Assembly: GCA_948567375.1 (NCBI GenBank)
Contig: OX419755.1
Span: forward strand, 19,287,001 to 19,351,000
Direction of reading: 5' to 3'
DNA length: 64,000 bases
DNA from: Lunularia cruciata
Taxonomy: Eukaryota; Streptophyta; Marchantiopsida; Lunulariales; Lunulariaceae
In this document: piece by piece, positions 11,520-21,520 of the stretch
Layout of the letters: each line of letters begins with the position of its first letter
Numbering within the stretch: the first letter of the stretch is position 1
The notes under the pieces: model-generated
What the model saw: the letters and a program-made list of their open reading frames with translations, nothing else
Databases searched by the model: none
Told to the model about the DNA's origin: nothing
Made by a program: the position numbers and the translations under genes

Positions 11520-11690
11520 TTACCCGGTCGCCTCTTCGACTTCAGCAGTTGCCCGTGATACATTCGGACTCTACGGACTCCATCCCAGTAGAGTCTGCAG
11601 GTCGGTATAATAGAGGATCGTGAACTGCCCCCATCGCAATTGCTTGAGTTCCTCGAGTAGAGCCTCCAGGTTCGGGACGTGAAGGCTGAA
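11520..11690 (-). pseudogene. Isolated LRR-coding remnant
   Basis: The sequence contains 'cagttgcccgtgata', 'agtagagtctgcagg' and 'agagcctccaggttcggga', which are variants of the 72-bp LRR-coding units of the two NLR genes. It is too short and shifted to encode a domain. It suggests a further NLR copy once lay here or that LRR units were scattered by recombination. Confidence 0.5.
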
Positions 11691-13185
11691 TAAGGTAAGT
11701 GACGATAAGAATATCATTATCGCAGTTGCTTAAATCCATATAAGAACAATCGCACTAAATTATATATAATTTTACATGACCTTTTGTGTTTAGAAACACA
11801 CAAAAGGTCCGATTTCCCATTTTCTTCACAATGCTCATTCTAAAGTGAGATTTAACGCCATCTCACCTCTTCAATCTATTCTTTTAGTGCTTGGTGGGGG
11901 TCTTCGCTTCCTTCTTGTTATCTTATGTGCGAGTCTTTTCACATTTCCGGAATATTTCTGGAATGGGAAGGACGCTAAGTCAATGCAGTAAATATGCATT
12001 ATGCGCGTTAGCATGTGAGGAAGTATTCAACAGTAGATACGGTTTTTCAACGGGGAAGCGAGCTTTGATACCTACTTATTTCTTATCGTATGCTCTTTGC
12101 ACTTTGAGATTGGCTCATGCTTGAAGAGAATCTTCAAGAATTCGGAATAGATGGCATTTTATCACAAAATAAAAGGATAGAATATTGTGAGTTAGGATAC
12201 TTAGGAGTTGTTCGTGGATACGAAACGAAATTCTTTCCGACGCCATTCAAAATGAAATTGATATAAAGAATGGCAGCATAATCCTCACAAGCTTCTTTAT
12301 AGAATTCTTGAGTACGATAAAGTAAGTGCTGGAATTTCATTGAAAACTTGTGGATAAGCTCGGAAAAAATATACACCATAGGTTGTATCGAGGGGAAAAA
12401 ATTCTATGGAGTATCATATATATGATAATGTAAAGTACTTGTTTCCTCAAACATTGTAACATGACTAAACTTAATCTTGAGTTAAAATTAAATTATAACT
12501 TTTTTATTTTAAAATAGATGAGTAAGGAAGATTTGAAGATGGATCCATACACCATAAATTTAGTGTGACCTTTCTCATCAGTCAGGTTTGATTATATAAA
12601 GTGTATTTTATAAATATCAGAAGTAAAATGTAATCATTCCTACAAGTATGTTAGCGAATATTGTAAAATATGTGTAAGCTTTAAGGTTAACATTAGAAAC
12701 AGAGAACTTGAAGACCAAGTTTGACTTCAGAAACTTGAGGCAACAATCATGATAAGTAGCAGTTCTTATGTCATTTGAAGTGTTGATATATCAATGATTC
12801 ATAGTCTTCATATCTTTCTCAAATAAACAAATATCTCCTGAAATCCAAAAAGAGCTATTTTGAGAATGGAGTTTGAAGGTTCGAGTCCAGGATTAAATTG
12901 GATCTCTTGCTCAAATTGGACATAAATCACCAAATTCTATTAGTTTTTGGGGATATATTTATTAGTAGATAAGTTACTTGCAATAATCTTCAATTTAAAC
13001 AACATCTCTTATCAAGATAGTCTCAAAAAGTGTCTAAATAGCCTACATTACCAACGAGTTATATCAGTTAGTACCAATATGAAAAGGAAAACTTGGTGCT
13101 TGTTTTCCAATATGGGAACTGCACTTCGTATCTCTTTGAGAAAGTGGAGTGTTTCTTGTACATTACTTATGCACTTCGAAAACAA
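11691..13185. repeat. Dispersed repeat G, copy 1
   Basis: Collinear with 22795-24470, from 'aagaatatcatt...gttgcttaaatcc' through 'gtgcttgttttccaatatgg'. This copy has only one version of the 92-bp unit that is triplicated in copy 2 and no (AT)n tract, so it is the less altered copy. Small open frames are not conserved. A 'ggttcgagtcc' near 12880 resembles a tRNA B box, but no tRNA fold is present. Confidence 0.7.
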
Positions 13186-14057
13186 TGACCCAAGCCCCAT
13201 ATAATTGGCGTGGTATAAGGAATGCCTGGTGATGTTTATCGTCCAGAAAGAGTCTATGATTATAACAGAGGATGTACTTATTTACAAATTTTTGTGCTTG
13301 GTTTTGGGTTTGAAAATATGTTCTATTTTTCATCTTATTATTTATAAAGAAAATATTTATTAGAGGAAATATGATAATAATATTTTCTCAAAAGCTTAAC
13401 AACCTCAATAGTGTACATTTTAGAATCTTTTTTTTTTTTAGTTATAGATTTAAAGCTTAAATATCAAGTATCTCCATTTTAGAATCTTGCTTTTGAGTCC
13501 TAAATTTATTAAAAAATTCATACGTTTATTAATTTATTTCTCAAATATTTTAATCTCAAATATATTTTTAACAAATTATTAGAAATATTTATTTTTTATT
13601 GAATTTTTTTCTTATCTAATCAAGTCTTAGCTTTATGCTTGGCAAGAGTGTGTATTCTTGTTTAACTCAAAGAGTGGGTTTGTCACACGAAGTTGTGCAT
13701 GACTGAAACTGAATTTTGCAATATAGTATTAGAACAACAGTGTGGTGTGCTTCTGTCAAGTTTATTTTAGAAATTAAAATTTTATTTTATTTTCTTTAAT
13801 TGATAAATGTTTCAAATAGTTTTGAACCATTGAATAGTGTCAACCAATACAATTATAATTTAGATTGTCAATGTAATTTATGGAGTTTATTACATATATT
13901 ATTTGGTGATTATAATTTGAGAATAGATTGTGGCCAATGGTTTCTTTTGTTTAGACAACAAGAAATTAATTTTCTTCTTAGACACAAAAGAGTAATATAC
14001 CAAAGTGTGATCCTAGAATTTTGCTTTGCGTTCTTGAACATTAAGAAATGTAGCTAA
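13186..14057. repeat. Dispersed repeat R, copy 3 (diverged, 5'-truncated)
   Basis: Shares with copies 1 and 2 the blocks 'cttatttacaaat', 'tcaagtatctccattttaga', 'ttagctttatgcttggcaag' and 'gagaatagattgtggccaat'. It abuts repeat G on the left and the 3' end of NLR copy 2 on the right. Similarity is clearly lower than between copies 1 and 2. Confidence 0.6.
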
Positions 14058-14085
14058 ACTCAATATATAGCTTAACAATCTCCTG

Positions 14086-14317
14086 GCACGACTCTGTCCC
14101 AATCACCGTTTCAATGGCAGGGACCAGTAGATCCCACAAGTTCAAGCATTCCTTTATCCATAACTTCTGGAGTTGTCTAAAAGACTTAGAGATATGGTCA
14201 TGCACGACTCTGTCCCCATCACCATTTCAATGGCAGGACCAGTAGATCCCACAAGTTCAAGCATTCCTTTATCCATAACTTTTGGAGTTGTCTAAAAGAT
14301 TTAGAGATATGGTCGTG
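14086..14317. repeat. 116-bp tandem duplication at the LRR 3' end
   Basis: The unit starting 'gcacgactctgtccc' at 14086 recurs at 14202 with a few substitutions. It contains an LRR-like 'agttgtctaaaagac ttaga' block. The period is not a multiple of three, so it would shift the frame. Confidence 0.85.
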
Positions 14318-14599
14318 CTTGAATCTGTGTACTCTACCAGATATGGTCAGGCAACTATAGAAGTTATGGATAAAAGATTATCTAAACTTGTGTGAACGGG
14401 GAGATCTCACAAGTTCAAATAATTATTTATCTATAATTTTTGTAATTGTCGGATCGTATCTGGTAGAGCATACATTTTCGAGCATGACCATATCTCCAAG
14501 TCTATCAATAATTGGAGTGGCTCCAATGTACTTGGTAGAGCCTGCAAGTTCAAGATCATACATATAACTTCACCAATAGTTGGAGTTGCCCAAGCATAT

Positions 14600-15800
14600 C
14601 CAAGTTCAAGCAATCCTTTATCTAACTTCTCCTCTTGCTAGAGTTGCCCGAGCGAATAGGGCAGAGCTTGCAGCTTCGGGCATGACCATATCTCTAAGTC
14701 CTTCAATTGTTGGAGTTGCTTGAGTGTATCCTGTAGACCTGCAGTCAAGACCATATATATAACTTCACCAATAGCTGGAGTTGCCCAAGCGTATCCAGTT
14801 TCAGGCAAGACCATATATGTAACTTCACCAATCGCCGTCAAGACCATATATATAACTTCACCAATAGCTGGAGTTGCCCAAGCGTATCCAGTTTCAGGCA
14901 AGACCATATATGTAACTTCACCACTCAGCCGGAGTTGCCCAAGCGAATCCAAGAGAGCCTGTTGGTTCGGGCACTACTCTCTTTAATTTTTCCAATTGTT
15001 GGAGTTGCGTGAGCTTATCCGTGAGAGCAGGTTCGAGCAGAATGCTTTCTGTAACCTCTCCAATTGCTAGAGTTGCCCAAATATATCCAGTAGAGCCTGC
15101 AGGTGCGGGCACGACATTATCACTAAAATCTCCAATTCCTGCAGATGACCCATTGTATCTAGCAGAGCCTGGGCGTGTGGACAGTCCCCCAAATCTAGAT
15201 GGGTCAGCTTGGATAAAACCTGCAAGGGAATGTTTGGTCGGTGCGAAGGGAAGCCCGAAGCACCAACCACCAACTTAACAAACCAACCAACTAAACAGGT
15301 TTTTGTTTTGGCTTCTCTCCGCATCCGAGTGTCCTTCCCCTCGTTGCGGCCCTCTCATCGGTTTGCCTTCGACTTGAACATCCTCTCTTCATGTTCCAGT
15401 AGTCCTCAAATGTGTCTTCATTCTCAAATGTGTCTTCATTGGTTTAGGATCTGTTTATTTTAACGAGTTAGCCAAGGAACCCCGAACGTGCAAGACGAAC
15501 AACTTCTCATAGGTGGAAGGTCTCAATACTGTATCCTCCGTCCCCTCCCAATGGAGCATTATAAGGTTCCGTGGCAATTGGAGATGCTCTCTTTTACACC
15601 GATTGCATCCAGAGATCTGCTTGGTGTCCTCGGACAACCAAGTACCGTAATTCATGTAGTTCAGACATTGGTCTCCATTTCTTCCACATGTCGCGAGGTC
15701 TATCCTGCTCGCAACAACCTCTTTTGTGCTCAACTAAGTCCAATGTCGGTTCGATAACAGAGGCAACTACTGTCTCCAATTATGAAACTCCCTGGTTCCA
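14600..15800 (-). CDS. NLR copy 2: LRR region
   Basis: Leucine-rich repeats in several broken frames. ELRYLVVRGHQADLW comes near 15650, then units of the type LTHLDLGDCPHAQALLDTMG (15240-15120) and LKDLEIWSCPKLQALPYSLG (14720-14640). The repeat period is about 24 residues. By family this part recognises ligands or guards host proteins and diverges fastest. Several units are interrupted, so the array is not translatable as one protein. Confidence 0.7.
14745..14923. repeat. 93-bp tandem duplication inside the LRR array
   Basis: A 93-bp unit starting 'tcaagaccatatatataact' at 14745 is repeated from 14838. The second copy is identical over 86 bp. A 93-bp period is a multiple of three and so preserves frame. 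It includes one LRR unit plus part of another. Confidence 0.9.
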
Positions 15801-16006
15801 AAGACGTCAAACAGTATTAGGAAAGAGCATCATGGTTTGATCTCAAGAATCTCACTCAAGTGTCTCGGCCATATGTCTAGACTACATACTCCAAATATCT
15901 ACAGATACCCCTACCATAGACCATAATATATTTTGCGAGACCAATTCAGAGGTAGACGTCGACACATTCTAACTCACACTAACGTTATGAGCGACTGAAA
16001 ACAAAG

Positions 16007-16486
16007 TCATAAAGGGAGAAACATGCTTCGGAGGGGAACTTCCACAGATATCTGGTGAGCATATCCAGACATAGTTGTTGTGCGTTGTGGGGTCCTTATT
16101 GGCATAAGCCTCCCCATATCTCTTGCGATCCTCGTATCGAGTTTCCAGAGAAGTTCGCGCAGTCGGGGTTGAAATGGTGAATTCTCATCCTGCTCATTAT
16201 CATATATAAGGGATCTGTCCACCAGCGTTTGCCACCCCACATGTCCGATCCCGTGCATTGATGACCATGCACACATGACTTCGCCATAAAAAAACTCATG
16301 AATTTCACACCCAGTTGATGCGCCCCCTGCATTCGACCTAAAAATGGTGGCACAATCAAGGAACCTCTCTTGTACTTGGGGCTCAAGACCATCATAACTC
16401 AGCTTCAGTTTAAACCATACTGGCTCTTCCAAAACTCCTGCTTGCTTCTTATCTATGGCATTGAGCTCTGACCCGAGAACCCCCAC
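16007..16486 (-). CDS. NLR copy 2 exon 4 second part: ARC2/winged helix
   Basis: Open for about 160 codons in a third frame. FKLKLSYDGLEPQVQERFLD is the usual winged-helix start (compare LSYDGL in plant NLRs), and VGWQTLVDRSLIYD closes it. The frame ends near 16007 through a one-base loss relative to copy 1. Copy 1 retains the same segment at 751-430. Confidence 0.75.
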   Translation of the reverse strand: MGVLGSELNAIDKKQAGVLEEPVWFKLKLSYDGLEPQVQERFLDCATIFRSNAGGASTGCEIHEFFYGEVMCAWSSMHGIGHVGWQTLVDRSLIYDNEQDENSPFQPRLRELLWKLDTRIARDMGRLMPIRTPQRTTTMSGYAHQISVEVPLRSMFLPL

Positions 16487-16583
16487 TTATTCCGGTTCTG
16501 TGTCTCTTTCAGATATCTCCCTATCACCTCTAATGTGAGAGGCAATCCGCCACATCCAACCACGATATCTCCTACGACCTTTT

Positions 16584-17147
16584 TCAGATGTCATTCATGT
16601 GCGGAGGAAAGGCATGAGGTATAAACAACTTTTTGGCGTCATCGAATCCCAGGTGTTGAACTTCGTGGACAAAGATTTCGTCCCGATCGTTCATCCTCTT
16701 GAGAAGTTGCTCATTACTAGTTGTCACCATGAAACAACTTGTCTCTGCAACATTTCCCTGAGCTATCTCCTCGACTGCCACCATCTGTTCGAATGTCTCG
16801 ATGGCATCGAAGACCAACAGCAATCTCTTTCCCCTTACTTCGCCCCACCTGCTCTTAACGTATTCACCTCCAGGACGTGGAAGCATGTTATCCCACGCTT
16901 CTTTCTTCAGTACATCCTTTCCTCCTCCAATCGACTTCACCACCTCCACGAAACTGGCATATTGGAATTCGAAATTAATCTTGTTGAATGCCAACTTGGC
17001 TAGTGTCGTCTTCCCGACTCCTCCCATGCCCGCAAAGCGCTTCTTTTCCTCAATCTTTGCATAGATGGTGTTCAGAACATGATCTACTCCAGTACGTATC
17101 TTAATAACTAGTAGCGGTGCTCTTGTTACCCTAGTAGGATCACGTGT
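16584..17147 (-). CDS. NLR copy 2 exon 4 first part: NB-ARC
   Basis: Starts after a TTTCACCATTGCAG acceptor. It carries P-loop GMGGVGKTT, kinase-2 LLVFDAIE and RNBS-B-like CFMVTTSNEQLL. The frame stops at 16584. The GLPL motif (VGCGGLPLTLEVIGRYL) follows in the +1 frame at about 16580-16500, so one base is missing near 16590. In family members this domain binds ADP/ATP and switches the receptor. Confidence 0.8.
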   Translation of the reverse strand, partial: TRDPTRVTRAPLLVIKIRTGVDHVLNTIYAKIEEKKRFAGMGGVGKTTLAKLAFNKINFEFQYASFVEVVKSIGGGKDVLKKEAWDNMLPRPGGEYVKSRWGEVRGKRLLLVFDAIETFEQMVAVEEIAQGNVAETSCFMVTTSNEQLLKRMNDRDEIFVHEVQHLGFDDAKKLFIPHAFPPHMNDI

Positions 17148-17257
17148 CTGCAATGGTGAAAGATTCCATCAGCAATATGTTATGATCTTGACTGAGTGGA
17201 AAAAGCAGAAACTTGTTTGGGCACATATAAGACCCTAAATCACCAAAGAATGATCAC

Positions 17258-17428
17258 CTTCATATCTGCCTTGACAAGACAAATTAGCCGTAGTAGATAT
17301 TGCAACATTGTAGAGTTATCAGGATCAGGCACACAGATTGAGAAATGACCCTCCTGGACAATCATGAAATTCTGGCCGATTCTTGCAGAAGCTTCTGGTA
17401 CCAAGATACCCCGAAACGCTCCCGTGGC
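17258..17428 (-). CDS. NLR copy 2 exon 3: hydrolase C-terminal part
   Basis: Exactly 57 codons between an ATGTAG acceptor and a GTGATC donor, fully open. It contains GILVPEASARIGQN and EGHFSICVP. The His in this position is the expected catalytic His of GTPH-type hydrolases. Copy 1 exon 3 is the same but one base shorter. Confidence 0.75.
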
Positions 17429-17589
17429 CTACATTAAGCACAATACAATGTTATTCATACTTTTGTAATGCACCAAGTTCGGTGTCTCTAATAGACACTT
17501 GGAAAGTGTCTATTTCCAAGTGTCTATTAAAGATATTAAACAATATAAATGTTTCACAACCGGAGAAACGTAGCATATATTTCCATTAC

Positions 17590-18247
17590 CTTAACAGAAG
17601 ATTCTGATGGAATTCTTGTCTCAAGTGCTTCTCCAACAGCAAATTCTAAAGCGCTCTTGCTTGCACAGCGTGTCGAATTCGGCATTTTGTCTTGCAACAT
17701 CTGTGCTCAACTGCTCCATGTACGGCCACAACGGACTTCTATCCAGAACATGCTCTTTGATCTTCGCAAGATCCTCCATCCCAAGATGAGGAGTTCCAAG
17801 AAAATAAATTCCACCAAGACATTTCAGGAATTCTTTCCTTAGTACGCTTTGCTCAGAACCACTGACATTCTTGTCAGCAAGCAAACATAATTGTTTGATG
17901 AACAAGCCGCCAAAACTATGGCCAACCAATACGATTGGTCGTGGTCCAGTTCCTCCATCTAAAACATCTTGAATTGCCCAAAGAATATCAGTCAACAACC
18001 TCTCTGCAATATCGGACAAATACATCCTCCCTTCTCTATGGGTTTTCCTTTTGCTTGAATTATAAGGGGCCAGAAGAACTCGAGCATTGGGAAGCCATTG
18101 TTTTGGCCAGATCTTGACAGGGTCAATTTTACAGGTCCATGTAGTCAAATGAACGAATGCATTTTGCTCAAACTGAAGTCCGTGGAAGAAAATAATGTCA
18201 ATATCTGGTTGCTCCGGATCGTGGGGTAAGCGAATTTCATCGCTTAG
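17590..18247 (-). CDS. NLR copy 2 exon 2: alpha/beta hydrolase core
   Basis: The exon begins after a TTGTTTCAG acceptor and ends before GTAATG. Motifs in order are DIIFFHGLQ (strand and oxyanion hole), VLVGHSFGG (nucleophile elbow with Ser), and GIYFLGTPHLG. The last is the hallmark of GTPH-type lipase/esterases also found fused to NACHT and NB-ARC proteins in fungi. It is open from the start of the exon to about 17650. It is then shifted by an 11-bp deletion relative to copy 1 (loss of the NWQTF region). Substrate and activity are unknown for the family in plants. Confidence 0.8.
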
Positions 18248-18485
18248 CTGAAACAATATTCCAAATTTTTTTACGGTTTATTGTGTATTCCAGAATGTAA
18301 TTAATTCTTATCAAGTTGAAACAAACATGTCATCTTTTCAAATTAAACCGTAGCACTCAAAGCAAACCCTGCAGCGGATAGTAGTTTACTATTCATTTCA
18401 GTAGAACATGAACAATCCACCGACACAAACTTACTAGATTGAACAACCGTTTGAGTTATTTGTAAGGCTCAAATACGAGCAGTAC

Positions 18486-18542
18486 CTTGCCGATGACATG
18501 GTTCTCCAGTTGAAGACCAATAGATGAACTACTTGCCGCCAT
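18486..18542 (-). CDS. NLR copy 2 exon 1
   Basis: Nineteen codons from ATG, reading MAASSSSIGLQLENHVIGK, followed directly by a GTACTG donor. Copy 1 has the same exon (2829-2773) with two substitutions (QVIRK). Conservation of the ATG, the length and the donor in both copies supports this start. Confidence 0.75.
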
Positions 18543-19926
18543 CCTCTTCAGACCTGTGTTTTCCAAATTTTAACAGAAAAGCTTTAGATATTAATGTTAC
18601 AATCGTTAGCTGATGGCATGGTAAGGACTTCATGAACGACAGATCTCCTGGACAATTTATTCTTCTGTTCTTTTTTTCACCATCTCGGCGCTTCGTGGTA
18701 ACAATAGTATTACCATCCACATCAAGAGATGTACTACACAACCGTAGTGGAAAACTGGCTACACCGAACACCATACGGAGTCGGAGTTATGATGCAAGCG
18801 ATGTCCGCTTTAATTTGCTAGACATCCAGCAATCGAAACGTAAAATAAGAATATCTAACTCTGGCGTGTTTTGGCGAGAATACGCAGACAAGTTAACCGA
18901 TCATATACATATCTTTTAGATACCGATTTCCACAATATATATTCGTAGATCCCATACTTCTCAAAGATTGAATGAACAAGACACTAGATTCCTTTCGTGT
19001 GGTACCTGTGGCTGAAAGAAATCATTGCACTTGTTCCCATGAGAAGTACTTCATCTTCGAATCGTTGGTTCGAAGCTTAGTAGAATGAACGAGAGCGCTG
19101 TGTAATCTTCTCACCTGAAACAGCAATTACTTTTAAAACAAAAAATGCAGAGAGGGAGTTCTTGTACTTTGGCATCTTTACGGCTAGCTTCTCGGTTTTA
19201 CAACTACAAGAGCCAGTAGTACAGAAGTTGCTCCTGATCTATTAAATTACCTTTCATAAGATACTAGAAATTCGTAGATTGATGCTCCTCCACCTCAAAG
19301 CTATCACAGCCGCAAACGAGTGTGACTAACTTCCCAACTCCTAGATTTCCACATTCAGTCAAGCAAACACCCTGGAGTTCAAGATCAGCTCTGCATATCG
19401 CAGTTTGTATTTTCCAGCACAGCATCATGAGACTACCTCCTCTTTGAAATGTTCTCCTTCGACTGGAATCGAGAAGCCAATGTTAGCTTAAGGTGTGTAT
19501 CTCCCGAGGTGCACTTACTTCTCTCCTCCTTGATTTCTGTTTAAGTCTCTCCCCCAAACCAGTCACTCCCCTCTGGACGTCCGTGCTCTGCGCACTCGCA
19601 ATTCACAGCAAATCAACCAACGCAAGGAAATGTTAAGTGAAGACGTTGAGATTGGCATCCCAGCTGATATTTTGAAGGAAGATAAGAGATGCATCTTGCT
19701 CCGTAAATATTTAACGATCTAGATAGATTCTGACTGCGATTGCAAGATGTAGCTATTGGTTTCAAATTCGCGATTGAAAAAATAGGGAGGGATCCTCACA
19801 AACAGATGTTGTGCACACTAAAACATGTTCACGGATTGACGATTAGATCACTTAACATTATGATGTGATTCCGGCTCTCACCGCAAGGTCGACTCTGGAT
19901 CGATGAACAGTTGCCAGATCCACCAT
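18543..19926 (-). promoter_or_regulatory. Upstream/leader region of NLR copy 2
   Basis: Homologous to 2830-4225, with small indels that destroy the long open frame seen upstream of copy 1. That argues for an untranslated leader or promoter rather than a separate gene. The homology ends near 19926 ('gttgccagatccaccatgaa'), marking the edge of the duplicated unit. Confidence 0.5.
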
Positions 19927-20770
19927 GAAAGAACAGGAAGGGCAAGAATTAGGGTGGAAGGAAAGTCGAAGGTCTGAGCCGGGAAGTGAATATACTCGTG
20001 TGTTATCTCTATTTTTATGATTTATTTGCTGAGGTGAATCACGAAAAGATATTTATTAAATTCATGTTTCGCAGCTTTCAAATTATCAAGAATTAAAGAA
20101 AAAAAGGCGACCGCGTAGGTTTCAAATTATCAAGAATTGATGCATTGCAAGGTGTTTTTTTGACTTTCTATTATTATGCACATGAAATATCTACTTATTT
20201 TATTGATAATGGTTGTCTTTATGACAACGAAGAGAGTCTATTCTTGCCCTGGGATCATATTTTATCTCCAAATTTCTTTTATAGACTACTTTTCATTATT
20301 TTACTTCATTAATTTATTGTTTGTTGCAGGGCTCCATTCACGATATATTCAAGATCATTTCATAACGAGCTAATCATATCATATATCTCTCAATTTCTTC
20401 TTTATATTCTTTTACAAATAATGTCACTTTCTAAATAACAATTCAATACTCTTTGTTTATCATTAGATAATTCTATTTCTTCACCTTCACCCTACTCTAG
20501 TTCCATCCTTACCCTTATTGCAAGAGAATAAGATAAAAAATTATATTACTCAAAAATTTATTAATATTTTCATTTGATTTTTTTCTAAAATTTTATTTAT
20601 AATAATTAATTGTATATTTATTTTCTTTAATCTTTGTACATTCATCTTCTCTTCACTTTTGTTCATTTCTTTTGAGTCAATAATGCCTTGAGGTACATTT
20701 ACTAACAATCTTTATTTCTTGATACGATTTCAATATCTTCATCTTTGATTCATCTTTCTGGATTGTCCAA
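19927..20770. other. AT-rich intergenic sequence
   Basis: Strongly AT-rich and without recognisable coding or repeat structure. A 65-codon plus frame at 20176-20373 is hydrophobic but has no identifiable motif. Confidence 0.4.
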
Positions 20771-21332
20771 AGGTTGCATGTATAAAGGCCAAGTGCCCTT
20801 AAGGATACAAGCATAAAAATGATAGCTCTGTGCCTAAATTGGCCATAATTATAGCAATGTCATTGTTGTGCTTGAGCACCTTTCCTTTTGGGAACTCCAT
20901 CTCTCCCTTCGTTGACACGTACCCGTTCTTGGAATTGTCGAGCTACTTGGTCTAAAAAATGAATGGTACCAAATTCCATAGGAAAATGGTCCACCAAAGT
21001 GCATTGGTTCAACCCGATGATGTTGTGTTGGGGCTACCTCTTCACCGTCTCCAAGTGTTCTTGCTATTCTTTGAGCACACATGATAGCTTCAAAAAGTAT
21101 GTGAGTATTTTGTACTATTATCTCTTGTCAAATTCGCTCTTTTGTCTCATGTTTGAAGTTATCAAGAGCTTATGTTGTGCTCATATTAGTTATGGTAACT
21201 TGTAGATCAAGAAATATCTCCATGTATTCTAGGATCCTCTTCTTTTGCTTCAACCGCATAGATACGTTTTGAGCCATTTGCACAAAATCTATCATTTGAA
21301 AATTCTGTAATAACCCTTCTTGCATTGCTCTT
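20770..21332 (-). pseudogene. gag fragment of family A Ty3 retroelement (reverse)
   Basis: Minus-strand translation gives AMQEGLLQNF, AQRIARTLGDGEEVAPTQHH and a degenerate CCHC knuckle, all matching the family A gag at 46450-46965. It contains stops and is cut at 21332 by another repeat. No LTR is attached, so only the gag 3' part remains. Confidence 0.7.
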
Positions 21333-21520
21333 TGTAGTACACACATTTTTTTGTTTTTGGCAGTTTTTAGGATAGAAAGTGTATTTCAAGTAGAAAAGAA
21401 GGTTAGATGAAGGAAATTTTCAGATTTAGATGCAAAGTAGGAAATCTGATCCGACCTGAGGAAGTCTAATTTGTATCAAAGAAGACTTGGATTGGACTTG
21501 GGAGGATGCAAGACCCCAAA
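21333..21520 (+). mobile_element. Family F LTR-like fragment
   Basis: It starts TGTAGTACACACATTTTT, as does family F at 44428 (TGTGGTACACACATTTTT). It also shares 'gatccgacctgaggaagtc' with 'gatcagacccgaggaagtc'. Like the other copy it sits inside a family A gag. The right end is not recognisable. Confidence 0.5.

Larger units (their letters stand above)
14077..18542 (-). pseudogene. Hydrolase-NB-ARC-LRR immune receptor, copy 2 (near-complete, frameshifted)
   Basis: An NLR immune receptor whose N-terminal signalling module is an alpha/beta hydrolase. Four exons are readable on the minus strand: 18542-18486, 18247-17590, 17428-17258, and from 17147 onward. All junctions are phase 0 with GT/AG borders. 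Domain order is hydrolase (GHSFGG, FLGTPHLG, a likely catalytic His in EGHFSIC), NB-ARC (P-loop GMGGVGKTTLAK), winged-helix region (FKLKLSYDGLEPQVQERFLD), then LRR. Lesions: an 11-bp deletion near 17640, one-base losses near 16590 and 16485 around GLPL, and a further shift near 16010. Kinase-2 reads LLVFDAIE, lacking the second Asp of the usual DD. The start is fixed by the conserved ATG and the exon 1 donor shared with copy 1. The gene lies head to tail with copy 1. By family it would act in the cytoplasm. It is probably inactive, although sequencing error cannot be ruled out for the single-base shifts. Confidence 0.85.

Noticed and set aside
12870-12900. tRNA B-box-like 'ggttcgagtcc' in repeat G
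   Set aside because: No acceptor stem, A box or cloverleaf can be drawn. The second copy (near 24140) has 'ggtttgagtccc'. Probably chance.
14720-14986. Plus-strand repeat protein (VKTIYITSPIAGVAQAYPVS)
   Set aside because: It is the antisense shadow of the LRR-coding duplication on the minus strand.
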